Positions 16,365 through 24,764 of a DNA stretch of 64,000 nucleotides are shown in pieces. Made by a program: the position numbers and the translations under genes. Location: positions 62,001 through 126,000 of the forward strand of contig CAZBPM010000011.1 of assembly GCA_964493785.1 (NCBI GenBank). The letters are read 5' to 3'. This DNA comes from Hyphomicrobium_A sp964493785 (GTDB taxonomy: Bacteria > Pseudomonadota > Alphaproteobacteria > Rhizobiales > Hyphomicrobiaceae). Below the pieces are notes generated by a model. The model was not told the origin of the DNA. It did no database searches and worked only from the letters and a program-made list of their open reading frames with translations. Within the stretch, counting starts at the first letter, position 1, and each line of letters opens with the position of its first letter.

Positions 16365-18542
16365 TTAGGCACCACCAAGCTTCAGGTTCTGCAGGCTGTT
16401 GAGAAGGTCGTAGCTGATGTTCGCTTCGATAGGCTGCACCAAGGAGAGCGCCGCATCGGTTTGGGTCGTGCTCGCGTTCTCGATATCCCACGCAGCCGCA
16501 AATCGGATCAGCATCTTTTGAACTTTGACCGGATCCTGGAAGTCATCGACGTCGACGCGCTTCTCGATCATTTCCGCCTGCTTCTCGATGTCGAGCAGGG
16601 ACATGGAGGCCGGCAGGCCGAGTATGGTCTGCGCCGTCTTCAGCAGCGCCTTGTCGGCGAGGATCGAGTAGGCACTGGTGATCGTCGATGCCTTTCTCTC
16701 GAAATATAGCGCCAGCCGAACGCCTTCGTTCTGGTTGCCCGCGTCCTCTTCCACGTGCTGCCGGTAGTAGAAGCTCCGTGTCTTGGCGATATCGCTCGTG
16801 CTCTGCGCCACAGCGACCGCCGAGCGCCCCACCGTGCCGTCGCTGTTGAAGTTGAAGTCGGCGGCCAGAGCCTTATAGGCTTCGTTGTTCGACTTGCCGA
16901 CAAAGCTGCGCGGGTCCAGCTGCTCGCTGGTCAGGATCTTGCGCAGGGTGTCATCGGCGATGTTGGTTTCAAGACCGTAGGCCTTGACGATGTAGGCGCG
17001 CAGCCGCTGGTTCTTCACCAGGTCATCGACGGACGAAACCGTGAGGATCGTCCGGTCGAAATACTGGGTTTCAGCCTTGCCGAGCGCCTGATCGACTTTG
17101 AGCTCGCTGATCGTGGCCTCGTAGCGCGCGATGGTGCTCTTGGCTCCGTTCGCCGTCTGCACCTGCCGGATGCCCTGCGAATTGCCGTCAGCGTCGAAGT
17201 TGAAGGCGCCGGCCAGAGCAGTGTAGCGCGAATCCCGCAGCAGGCTGGCGTAGCTCGACGCGCTCGTGGGGTCGCTGAGCAACACGCGCTTGATCTTGAG
17301 CTTCGTCGTCTCATCCGGGTCGATGCCGTAGGACGACAGCATGAAGTTATAGAGCTTGTCGTCGGCGAGCAGGGCGTTGACGTTCGATACCTTTGCGATG
17401 GCGCTCTTGTAGTACCGCGTACTCTCCTGCTCCGTCGCGACCACGCTGTCATCGTAATACTTGACGAAGAGATCAGTCAGCGCCTGAGCCTGATCGGGGT
17501 CCTGCGCCGCAACGCCGGCGTCGAGAGATCCGTCGGTGTTGAAGTTGAAGGCCTGGGCGACCGCCTTGAATACAGAGTTCTGGTTCGCCGCGCTGGCAGG
17601 ATCGGATAGATCGCTGACCAGGATTTCACGCACCTTGGCTGCGTTGGTATAAACTGGGTCGAGCCCTGCGGCTGTGGCGACGTAATCGCGCAGGAACGCG
17701 TTGTTGACCAGATCGTCGACATTGGTGATGCCGGCCATCGACGCGCTAAAGTAGCTCGTCTTGAAATTCGCGGCCGCCGGAGACGCGTCCGTGTCCGTCG
17801 CCTCGTAATAGGCAAGCATCGTCTGTTGGGTCTGCTCCGACGTCTGTGCGGAGCCTCCACCTGCCACCGATCCGTCGCTTTCGAACGAGAACGCGGCTGC
17901 AAGCTTCTGATAGTTGCCGCCGTAGACATTGGCGACGCTACCGGGATCCGATAGGTCGCTGGTCAGGACGTTGCGCATCTTCGAGACAGACGCAAGGTTC
18001 GCATCGATGCCATAGGCCGTCAGTGCAAACTTGAATAGCTTCTCGTCCGCCAGCAGCTGATCGACAGACGTGATGCTGCCGATCCGGCTTTGATACGACG
18101 CCGCTTGCGTCTGCGCCGTCTCGCCTTTGAGGATCCGCTGTTGCGAGTAGAGGCCGATCATGGCGTCCCCGCTGGAGGCGTCCTGCGCCGCCGTAAGTCC
18201 GAGGTCGAGGCCACCGTCCGGCATGAAGCGATAGGCCCTGGCGAACTCCACGTACCGCTTGTCGGAGAGCTTGTTGACGAAGCTCGAGCTGTCGTTGATG
18301 TCGCTCTCGAGCACCTTCCGCATGAACGCCTTGGCGTAGGTCATGTCTTCGAGGCCGTACGCCCGCATGGCGTACTTGAAGAGCTTTTCATCCGAGAGGA
18401 AGTCGTCGACCGACTTCACCTTGCCGATGTTCGCGAGATAGTGCTCGGTCTCACGTGCAACTTGAGGGTTCTTCGCAGCCGTAGCGAGGGAGCGATCGAT
18501 GTTGCCGTTGATCAGGCGATAGTTGGCGAGGGTGGTGAGCAC
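16365..18542 (-). CDS. DUF1217 multi-repeat flagellar-region protein
   Basis: The 725-residue product starts at GTG 18542 (LTTLANYRLINGNIDRSLAT), preceded by GGGAAGAG; the open frame further upstream is arginine-rich and rejected. It consists of about six copies of a 110-130 residue helical unit marked by a short motif such as LFKYAMRAYGL, LFKFALTAYGI, LYNFMLSSYGI and LRAYIVKAYGL, each followed by a VL.SDxxDP segment and a YxxLAxAFxFxxDG stretch. This is the DUF1217 family found beside flagellar genes in rhizobia; no function is established. It lacks a signal peptide, so if extracellular it would need the flagellar exporter. It is divergent from motA. Confidence 0.85.
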   Translation of the reverse strand: MLTTLANYRLINGNIDRSLATAAKNPQVARETEHYLANIGKVKSVDDFLSDEKLFKYAMRAYGLEDMTYAKAFMRKVLESDINDSSSFVNKLSDKRYVEFARAYRFMPDGGLDLGLTAAQDASSGDAMIGLYSQQRILKGETAQTQAASYQSRIGSITSVDQLLADEKLFKFALTAYGIDANLASVSKMRNVLTSDLSDPGSVANVYGGNYQKLAAAFSFESDGSVAGGGSAQTSEQTQQTMLAYYEATDTDASPAAANFKTSYFSASMAGITNVDDLVNNAFLRDYVATAAGLDPVYTNAAKVREILVSDLSDPASAANQNSVFKAVAQAFNFNTDGSLDAGVAAQDPDQAQALTDLFVKYYDDSVVATEQESTRYYKSAIAKVSNVNALLADDKLYNFMLSSYGIDPDETTKLKIKRVLLSDPTSASSYASLLRDSRYTALAGAFNFDADGNSQGIRQVQTANGAKSTIARYEATISELKVDQALGKAETQYFDRTILTVSSVDDLVKNQRLRAYIVKAYGLETNIADDTLRKILTSEQLDPRSFVGKSNNEAYKALAADFNFNSDGTVGRSAVAVAQSTSDIAKTRSFYYRQHVEEDAGNQNEGVRLALYFERKASTITSAYSILADKALLKTAQTILGLPASMSLLDIEKQAEMIEKRVDVDDFQDPVKVQKMLIRFAAAWDIENASTTQTDAALSLVQPIEANISYDLLNSLQNLKLGGA

Positions 18543-18638
18543 GGACGCTCTTCCCGATGAAATTGGTTGCTCAAAGGTTGCACGCCTTGCCTTTCGCGAA
18601 GCTGGTGACCGAACAGACCGGGCTGAAGCTCTGACAGC

Positions 18639-18652
18639 CAGCTTCACGCAAG
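18639..18652 (+). promoter_or_regulatory. Shared flagellar promoter element, copy at motA
   Basis: CAGCTTCACGCAAG, identical to the flgE copy at 4110-4123, lies 51 bases before the motA GTG in the 161-base divergent gap between motA and the DUF1217 gene. It could serve either direction. Regulator identity is inferred. Confidence 0.4.
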
Positions 18653-18703
18653 GAAGTGATGCTTCAACTCATAAGAGGATAAAATCACTTCGGATTCCCT
18701 GCC

Positions 18704-19594
18704 GTGACCATCGCCCTTGGCTTGATCGTTACCCTTGCCTGCATGCTCGGCGGCTTCGTCGCGATGGGTGGGCACGTAGGCGTCATATGGCAGCCGTGGG
18801 AGTTCGTCATCATTGGCGGCTCCGGTCTCGGCACGTTCATCGTCGCTAACCCAATGAAAACCATCAAGGACACGGGGGCGAGCATCAAGGAGGCGGTCAC
18901 TGGGGACGCCCCTGGCCGACAGCAGTATCTGGAGGTCCTTGGCATCCTCTACTTCGTGATGCGGGAACTGCGCACGAAGCCCCGCAACGAGGTCGAGGAG
19001 CACATCGACAACCCGGACCAGTCATCGCTATTCCAGAAGTTTCCTTCCATCGCCGCCAACGGCGATCTCACCACGTTCATCTGCGACTACTGCCGCCTGA
19101 TCATTATCGGCAATGCCCGCACGCACGAAATCGAGTCGCTGATGGACGAGGAGATCAACACCATCCGCACCGACAAGCAGAAGCCCTATCACGCGCTCGT
19201 CGCCGTCGGTGAAGGCCTGCCGGCCCTGGGCATCGTCGCGGCCGTGCTCGGCATCGTGAAGGCGATGGGTTCGCTCGACGAATCGCCGGAGGTGCTTGGA
19301 CACCTCATCGGCGCCGCGCTCGTCGGCACCTTTGCCGGCATCTTCCTCGCCTATGCCGTGTTCACGCCGCTGGCCACCAAGATCAAGACGCTGCGCGAAA
19401 AGCAGATGCGCTCTTATATCGTCGTCAAGCAGACGCTGCTCGCCTTCATGAACGGAGCGATGCCCCAGGTTGCGCTTGAGCATGGGCGCAAGACCATCTC
19501 GGTATACGAGCGCCCGTCCATCGACGACGTAGAGCAGATCGCCCTGAACTCCAGTGCGTCCAACGGGGAGCCGGCCACCGCTGAGGCCGCCTGA
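18704..19594 (+). CDS. motA: Flagellar motor stator protein MotA
   Basis: The 296-residue protein has four membrane segments (about 3-20, 30-50, 165-190 and 200-225) and a large cytoplasmic loop. The N-terminus GLIVTLACMLGGFVAMGGH and the segment GLPALGIVAAVLGIVKAMG are diagnostic. The conserved prolines in GLPALGI and FTPLATKI, needed for proton coupling, are present. The start is GTG after a weak GGATTCC stretch. Its partner MotB lies 16 kb away at 36097. motA opens an operon with fliM, fliN, fliG and flhB. Confidence 0.96.
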   Translation: MTIALGLIVTLACMLGGFVAMGGHVGVIWQPWEFVIIGGSGLGTFIVANPMKTIKDTGASIKEAVTGDAPGRQQYLEVLGILYFVMRELRTKPRNEVEEHIDNPDQSSLFQKFPSIAANGDLTTFICDYCRLIIIGNARTHEIESLMDEEINTIRTDKQKPYHALVAVGEGLPALGIVAAVLGIVKAMGSLDESPEVLGHLIGAALVGTFAGIFLAYAVFTPLATKIKTLREKQMRSYIVVKQTLLAFMNGAMPQVALEHGRKTISVYERPSIDDVEQIALNSSASNGEPATAEAA

Positions 19595-19598
19595 CGCA

Positions 19599-20528
19599 AT
19601 GGCACAGTCAACCGCCACGCGCAGGAGTCTGGAAGGTCTCTTCGCCGGTCCCCAGGACCTGGTCGAGCGCCTTCCGATGCTGCGCACGATCTTCCAGAAG
19701 ACGGCGACGAGCTGGATCGAGCAGCTTTCCGGCATCTCGGCGACGACACCCGAGGTCGTACTTGTCGGCGTGGAGAGCGGACCGCCCGAAAGCATGATCG
19801 CGTCGACCGCGAACCAGGCCGTAGCCTGCGTATTCGAAGCGCCGAAATGGAATGCCCGGCTGATCGTCTGCGCCGAGTACGAGTTCGTATTCACCGTTGT
19901 CGAGATGCTGCTCGGCGGCGACGGCTCCGAGCCCGTACCCATGGCCGACCGGCCGCTGACCCGCACCGAGCTCGGCATGGCCCAGGTGGCGTTCGAGCAA
20001 TTCGCCAGCGCTCTTGAGCAAGGCTTCTCGCTTGTCGCGCCGGCGAGCTTCCAGGTCGGCGCAGCCGCCCACCGCGTCAGCTTCGATGTCCTCGGCCGTC
20101 TTACGGTCCCCATCGTCGCCGCCAAGTTTCACATGTTCGCGCTCGGTATGGGCGGCGGCATCACGTTGATGATGTCCCAGTCGGTGTTGAGCCCGATGCG
20201 CAACGAGCTGTCGCGCACCGCCGGGCCTGAATCCGTCAGGCCCGATCCGGCTTGGAGCCAGAAGATCCAAAGCGAGGTGTCACGCGCCAACGTCGATCTG
20301 GTTGCCGTCCTCGACGAGCAGGAGCTTCTCCTCGCCGACATTGCGCGCCTGGCAGTTGGCCAGGTGCTGCAGCTCGGAGCGGCCCCCGATGGCGTGTTGC
20401 GTGTCGAGTGCAACGGCGAGCCTCTCATCAATTGCGAGATCGGCAAGTCGAATGGGTCCTACGCGTTGCGTGTCCGCGACTTCGTCGACCAAGAGCGCGA
20501 GTTCATGAATGATATCCTCGGCGGCTAG
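19599..20528 (+). CDS. fliM: Flagellar switch protein FliM
   Basis: The 309-residue protein begins at ATG 19599, four bases after the motA stop. It has a CheC-like middle domain (about 45-200) and a C-terminal SpoA domain (LLADIARLAVGQVLQLGAAP, then GxYALRVRDF-type ending). The classical N-terminal CheY-binding EIDALL-type peptide is not obvious, as in several rhizobial FliM. It forms the C-ring with FliN and FliG and receives phosphorylated CheY, here probably CheY2. Confidence 0.9.
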   Translation: MAQSTATRRSLEGLFAGPQDLVERLPMLRTIFQKTATSWIEQLSGISATTPEVVLVGVESGPPESMIASTANQAVACVFEAPKWNARLIVCAEYEFVFTVVEMLLGGDGSEPVPMADRPLTRTELGMAQVAFEQFASALEQGFSLVAPASFQVGAAAHRVSFDVLGRLTVPIVAAKFHMFALGMGGGITLMMSQSVLSPMRNELSRTAGPESVRPDPAWSQKIQSEVSRANVDLVAVLDEQELLLADIARLAVGQVLQLGAAPDGVLRVECNGEPLINCEIGKSNGSYALRVRDFVDQEREFMNDILGG

Positions 20529-20571
20529 CCGGGGTTGGGCAGGCCAAGGGCACTGACGTCAAGGAGACATC

Positions 20572-20949
20572 ATGTCGAACTTCGATCCCACGAACCTGCA
20601 GACTGACACCCCGGACGCGGGCGAGCCGCGCTACGCGCGAACGGCTTCTGCAACAGGCGCGGCTGCGACGGCCGGGACAGAGGGCCTGAGCCTCGACACC
20701 ATCATGCGCATCCCCGTCACGGTGAAGATCGTTCTGGGTTCCGCCTCGATGCCGGTCGCGGCACTGTTAAAGCTCGGCCGCGGCGCGCTGATCCCACTCG
20801 ACCGCAAGCTCGGCGAGCCCGTCGACGTCATCGTCAACGGACGCGTCGTGGCACGCGGCGAGGTCGTCGTCATGGACGATGATCCCTCGCGGCTGGGAAT
20901 ATCGCTGACCGAGGTCGTCGGTCCATCTGTCGCTGACGGGATCGCCTGA
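20572..20949 (+). CDS. fliN: Flagellar switch protein FliN
   Basis: This 125-residue C-ring protein has an Ala/Thr-rich N-terminal extension of about 45 residues and a complete SpoA domain (IPVTVKIVLGSASMPVAALL, then LDRKLGEPVDVIVNGRVVAR and a GEVVVMDD segment). The start has AAGGAGA at proper spacing. It sits between fliM and fliG, the standard rhizobial motA-fliM-fliN-fliG order. Confidence 0.95.
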   Translation: MSNFDPTNLQTDTPDAGEPRYARTASATGAAATAGTEGLSLDTIMRIPVTVKIVLGSASMPVAALLKLGRGALIPLDRKLGEPVDVIVNGRVVARGEVVVMDDDPSRLGISLTEVVGPSVADGIA

Positions 20950-20957
20950 CCACACAC

Positions 20958-21989
20958 ATGGCCGCTCATCCTCAATCTCGAGGCAGCTCGAAGCGCAACG
21001 CACTGACCGGACCTGAAAAGGTCGGGATACTGCTGCTTGCGCTCGGCAAGACGAGGGCCGCACAGCTCTTGAAGCGCCTTGACCCCGAGGAATTGCGCCT
21101 CCTGACGCGATCCAGCTCCAAGCTTCGCCCGGTAAGCTCGGACGAGGTCGAGGAGCTGATCGAGGAATTTGCCGAGAGCTTCACTGGCGGCGTCAGCTTC
21201 GCCGGATCGGCCGACGAGGTACGCAGTCTCCTCGCAGATGTCATGAGCCAGGACGAGATCGCGCAGTACATGCGCGATCAGCCCGCCGAAGGCCAGCCCG
21301 TCTGGGAAAAGCTCGTTCCGCTGCGCGACAACGTCCTCCAACAGCTCATCATGAAGGAGCACCCGCAGACCATCGCGGTCATTCTCTCGCGCATCGATTC
21401 AAACGTCGGCGCCCGCCTGCTTCGCACACTCGAGCCGGACTTCCGCCACTCGCTGCTGCGCCGCATGCTGGGGCTCAAGGGCGTGTCCGAGCGCGCGATG
21501 AACGCAATCGAAAACGGGCTTCGTGAAGACCTCATGGCGACGATGCTGGCCGCGCCCAACCCCGAAACCCGCAAGACCATCGCCGGCATCCTCAACAAGT
21601 TGGACGGCTCGCAGGCAAACGAGATCCTGAAGAGCATCGCCGCGACCCGCCCGGAGGACGCAAACGAGCTCAAGAGCATGCTCTTCTCGTTCGCCGACCT
21701 CGCCAATCTCAAGCCTCGCGCGCGCGCCCTCATCATGGAGAAGGTGCCGACTGAACAGGTCGTCCTCGCGCTCAACGGAGCCGCCCCGGATCTGCAGGAA
21801 GCCGTGCTGGCAACGCTCACCGCGCGCGTCCGTCGCATGGTCGAGGCCGAGATCGAGAGCGCACCGCCGGCCCGGTCTCGCGACATCGAGGACGCTCGTC
21901 GCGGCATCGTGGCGGTCGTCCTGAGCTTGATGGCCCGCGGCGAGATTACGCTCGAAGATCGCAGCTCGGACGATGACCAGTCGGATTGA
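20958..21989 (+). CDS. fliG: Flagellar rotor protein FliG
   Basis: The 343-residue protein has the three FliG domains: the N-terminal FliF-binding part (LTGPEKVGILLLALGKTRAA), the middle part with EHPQTIAVILSRI, and the C-terminal torque helix region (AANPETRKTI-like middle, then EDARRGIVAVVLSLMARGEI). It links the MS ring to the C ring and contacts MotA. The stop lies 8 bases before the flhB ATG. Confidence 0.96.
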   Translation: MAAHPQSRGSSKRNALTGPEKVGILLLALGKTRAAQLLKRLDPEELRLLTRSSSKLRPVSSDEVEELIEEFAESFTGGVSFAGSADEVRSLLADVMSQDEIAQYMRDQPAEGQPVWEKLVPLRDNVLQQLIMKEHPQTIAVILSRIDSNVGARLLRTLEPDFRHSLLRRMLGLKGVSERAMNAIENGLREDLMATMLAAPNPETRKTIAGILNKLDGSQANEILKSIAATRPEDANELKSMLFSFADLANLKPRARALIMEKVPTEQVVLALNGAAPDLQEAVLATLTARVRRMVEAEIESAPPARSRDIEDARRGIVAVVLSLMARGEITLEDRSSDDDQSD

Positions 21990-21997
21990 TGGGCTGA

Positions 21998-23092
21998 ATG
22001 GCGAATAAGAACGAAGACAAGGACAGCAAGACAGAAGAAGCGACCGAGAAGAAGGTCCGCGATGCTGTCGAGAAGGGCAACGTTCCGTTCTCCAAGGAGT
22101 TGCCCGCCTTCGCTTCCATCGTCGGCATGATTGTCATCACCAGCTTCTTCATCGTTGACGGCTCGGTCGAGCTTGCATCATCGCTCAAGAGCTTTCTCGA
22201 CGACCCGGCACAGTGGCCACTCGAGAATACCGCGGATGTCGTCCAGGTATTCGGCACCGTAAACCTCGATGCGGCACGCGTGCTCATTCCCGCTGCCCTC
22301 GTCCTCGGGCTTGCCGGCATCGCCAGCTCGTTGGCTCAGAACTCTCCCAGCATTGTTCTGGAGCGCATTCGCCCGCAGCTTTCCCGCATTTCCATCGGCG
22401 CTGGCTGGAAGAGGCTGTTCGGCGTCCAAGGCTGGGTCGAATTCTTCAAGGGCGTGTTCAAGCTCTCGGCTCTCGCGCTGCTGGCATACCTCCTCGTGCG
22501 GGCAGCCAGGTTCGACGTATTCAATTCCATGTTTATGTCGCCCTATGCCCTGCCCGGCCTGATGCAGACGATGGCCGTGCGCCTCTTCGCCGCCGTCGTT
22601 GTTGCGATCATGGTGCTGGTGGCCGCCGATCTCGTGTGGTCGCGCTTCCACTGGCGGCGCGAGCTGCGCATGACGAAGCAGGAGATCAAGGACGAGCATA
22701 AGCAATCTGACGGCGACCCGATCGTCAAATCGCGTATGCGCTCACTGGCGCGCGACCGTGCACGCAAACGCATGATTGCGCGCGTGCCGCAGGCCACGCT
22801 CATTATCGCCAACCCGACGCATTACGCCATCGCTCTGCGTTATGTGCGCACCGAGAGTCAGGCGCCGGTCGTTGTCGCGAAGGGCATGGATCTGCTCGCG
22901 CTGAAAATTCGCTCTGTCGCCGAAGCGCATGGAATTCCCGTCGTGGAAGACAAGCTTCTCGCAAGGTCGCTGTACGATAAAGTCGAGGTTGATCAGCTCA
23001 TACCACCGGAATTCTACAGGGCTGTGGCAAACGTGATTCTCTACATTATGTCCCGCGGGAAGCCGATGCAGGCAGGCGGTGCGAGCCGATGA
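21998..23092 (+). CDS. flhB: Flagellar export switch protein FlhB
   Basis: The 364-residue protein has a charged N-terminus (KTEEATEKKVRDAVEKGNVP), four membrane segments (about 30-50, 85-110, 145-165 and 185-210) and a cytoplasmic domain with the autocleavage site NPTH in IIANPTHYAIALRY. Cleavage between Asn and Pro is known to switch export from rod/hook to filament substrates. Expected partners FliK (38369) and FlhA (9583) are present. The stop overlaps the next ATG. Confidence 0.97.
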   Translation: MANKNEDKDSKTEEATEKKVRDAVEKGNVPFSKELPAFASIVGMIVITSFFIVDGSVELASSLKSFLDDPAQWPLENTADVVQVFGTVNLDAARVLIPAALVLGLAGIASSLAQNSPSIVLERIRPQLSRISIGAGWKRLFGVQGWVEFFKGVFKLSALALLAYLLVRAARFDVFNSMFMSPYALPGLMQTMAVRLFAAVVVAIMVLVAADLVWSRFHWRRELRMTKQEIKDEHKQSDGDPIVKSRMRSLARDRARKRMIARVPQATLIIANPTHYAIALRYVRTESQAPVVVAKGMDLLALKIRSVAEAHGIPVVEDKLLARSLYDKVEVDQLIPPEFYRAVANVILYIMSRGKPMQAGGASR

Positions 23093-23550
23093 TGAAAAAC
23101 ACGACGAGCCGATTTACCTACGAGCGCGAAAGAGCACTCGGACAAGGCGTGCGTGAGTTGGCGTCGGATCTTCGCCTTGTCGAGCCGGCCGATTACATCA
23201 GCTTCGTTCGCACCGAGCGCTTCGCCAACATCGCAAATTTGGTTGCTTCTTCGGCCGAGCTGTTCTTCAAGCCGGGCACGATTTCATTCGGCCATTCCGG
23301 CGACGTGGACATCGGCTGGGACCGTATGCCGACGGTCGCGCTCGACATGGAATTCCGCCATATGCAGGTGAGCGTCTACTTCCGCCTCGTGCTCGAGGCC
23401 CAGAAGGCAGGCGTCGAGATCACCTACGTCGCATTCGGCGGCGCAGCGGAAGAGCCTGACGCCAACACGCAGCGTTTGGTCGCCGCGATCGCCGATGCGC
23501 GCCTCATACCGTTGCCCAATAGCGACGACCCGGGCCGCCACGCGGCCTGA
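23089..23550 (+). CDS. Unknown protein translationally coupled to flhB
   Basis: The 153-residue soluble protein is not recognised. It has a basic N-terminus, a helix (LGQGVRELASDLRLVEPADY), a FVRTERFANIANLVASSAEL segment, and a beta-rich core ending YFRLVLEAQKAGVEITYVAF. It overlaps flhB by ATGA; alternative ATGs at 23089 and 23092 are adjacent. The flagellar location suggests a cytoplasmic accessory role. No catalytic motif is evident. Confidence 0.7.
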   Translation: MMKNTTSRFTYERERALGQGVRELASDLRLVEPADYISFVRTERFANIANLVASSAELFFKPGTISFGHSGDVDIGWDRMPTVALDMEFRHMQVSVYFRLVLEAQKAGVEITYVAFGGAAEEPDANTQRLVAAIADARLIPLPNSDDPGRHAA

Positions 23551-23590
23551 CAGCCCGCCAGCGCCAGCCAGCGACAAGCCTCGGACAAGC

Positions 23591-23605
23591 TTAAGCCTTT
23601 AGTAA
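23591..23605 (+). promoter_or_regulatory. CtrA-like half-site pair upstream of flgB
   Basis: TTAA, seven bases, then GTAA resembles the CtrA consensus TTAA-N7-TTAA with one mismatch. It lies 33 bases before flgB in the only gap between the flhB and flgB operons. A, T-rich boxes of this kind occur by chance, so it is tentative. Confidence 0.3.
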
Positions 23606-23637
23606 GCTACTTAGGCATTCCAAGCGCAGCTGGCGGC

Positions 23638-24018
23638 ATGAGCTCCATCTTCCTCTTCGACATCGCGTCGCAACGCAATCAGTGGCTTTCGCTTCGACAG
23701 GCGACCGTCACGAGCAACATTGCCCACGCGAACACGCCGGGCTACGCGGCGCGCGATGTACAACCTTTCGAAGCCGTCCTGAACTCCGAGCAGCTCTCGG
23801 TTGCGACGAGCGATCCGCGGCACGTCGCGCAGTCGACGCGTCCCGCAGACGGCGTGACTGAGCAGGATAGAGATGCATGGCACGTCTCCGATTCCGGAAA
23901 TTCGGTCAGCCTTGAGAAGGAACTGGTCAAGGCCGGCGAGGTCAACGGCGCCTTCGCGCTCAATAACGGCGTGATCAAAGCGTTCCACCGAATGCTGCTG
24001 ACCAGCACGAAAGGCTAG
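23638..24018 (+). CDS. flgB: Proximal rod protein FlgB
   Basis: This 126-residue rod subunit has the family start region (SSIFLFDIASQRNQWLSLRQ followed by ATVTSNIAHANTPGYAARDV) and a C-terminal helix (ALNNGVIKAFHRMLLTSTKG). It begins a ten-gene operon of rod, P-ring, L-ring and export genes reaching fliP. The length is typical. A CtrA-like box lies just upstream. Confidence 0.94.
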   Translation: MSSIFLFDIASQRNQWLSLRQATVTSNIAHANTPGYAARDVQPFEAVLNSEQLSVATSDPRHVAQSTRPADGVTEQDRDAWHVSDSGNSVSLEKELVKAGEVNGAFALNNGVIKAFHRMLLTSTKG

Positions 24019-24020
24019 CC

Positions 24021-24440
24021 GTGTCCGACCCTCTGAAAGTGTCCCAATCGATTGCTGCAGCGGGCCTTGACGTTCAGTCGCACCGCATGCGCGTCATCGC
24101 GGAGAACATGGCCAACGCGCAGTCGACGGCAAGCACGCCCGGCGGCGACCCATACACGCGCAAGACGATGGTATTTTCCAACGAGTTCGACGACGCGCTC
24201 GGCGCCAATGTTATCGGCGTGCAGGAGATAGGGACCGATCCCAGTCCCTACCGGATCGAACGCAACCCGAGCCACCCCGCCGCGGATGCTGACGGCAACG
24301 TCAAGTACCCGAACGTGAACGTCCTCGTTGAGATGGCCGACATGCGCGAGGCCAATCGGTCGTACGAGGCCAATCTTCAGATGATGAAGCAGTCGCGAGC
24401 CATGGTCATGATGACCGTAGACTTGCTGAGGAGCGGCTGA
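24021..24440 (+). CDS. flgC: Proximal rod protein FlgC
   Basis: The 139-residue protein starts with GTG two bases after the flgB stop. Signatures: GLDVQSHRMRVIAENMANAQ near the start, and VLVEMADMREANRSYEANLQ near the end. It forms the proximal rod with FlgB, FlgF and FliE. The stop overlaps the fliE ATG (TGATG). Confidence 0.95.
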   Translation: MSDPLKVSQSIAAAGLDVQSHRMRVIAENMANAQSTASTPGGDPYTRKTMVFSNEFDDALGANVIGVQEIGTDPSPYRIERNPSHPAADADGNVKYPNVNVLVEMADMREANRSYEANLQMMKQSRAMVMMTVDLLRSG

Positions 24441-24754
24441 TGCTGGAGCAGCTCATTCCCGTTATTTCCGGCGTCGGCAAGAGCACGCCGGTCCAGGCCG
24501 ACGCGACCATCCGATCGCAGGCTGTCACCGAGCCGGGCGGCGATTTCGGCAGCATCCTCGGCCGCATGGCCGGCGACACCATCGACGCGATCAAGCAGGC
24601 CGAAGCGGTGTCCGTAGCCGGAATTCGCGACAAGGCATCTGTCCAGCAGGTGGTCGAATCTCTGATGGCCGCCGAGCAGTCGCTGCAGACTGCAATCACC
24701 GTGCGCGACAAAGTCGTGTCCGCATACTTGGAAGTAAGCCGGATGGCAATCTGA
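24440..24754 (+). CDS. fliE: MS ring-rod adapter FliE
   Basis: This 104-residue helical protein has the FliE pattern: FGSILGRMAGDTIDAIKQAE in the middle and a C-terminal half with QVVESLMAAEQSLQTAITVR followed by DKVVSAYLEVSRMAI. FliE connects FliF to the rod. The usual flgB-flgC-fliE-flgG order of alphaproteobacteria is kept. Confidence 0.95.
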   Translation: MLEQLIPVISGVGKSTPVQADATIRSQAVTEPGGDFGSILGRMAGDTIDAIKQAEAVSVAGIRDKASVQQVVESLMAAEQSLQTAITVRDKVVSAYLEVSRMAI

Positions 24755-24764
24755 GGAACATGTC

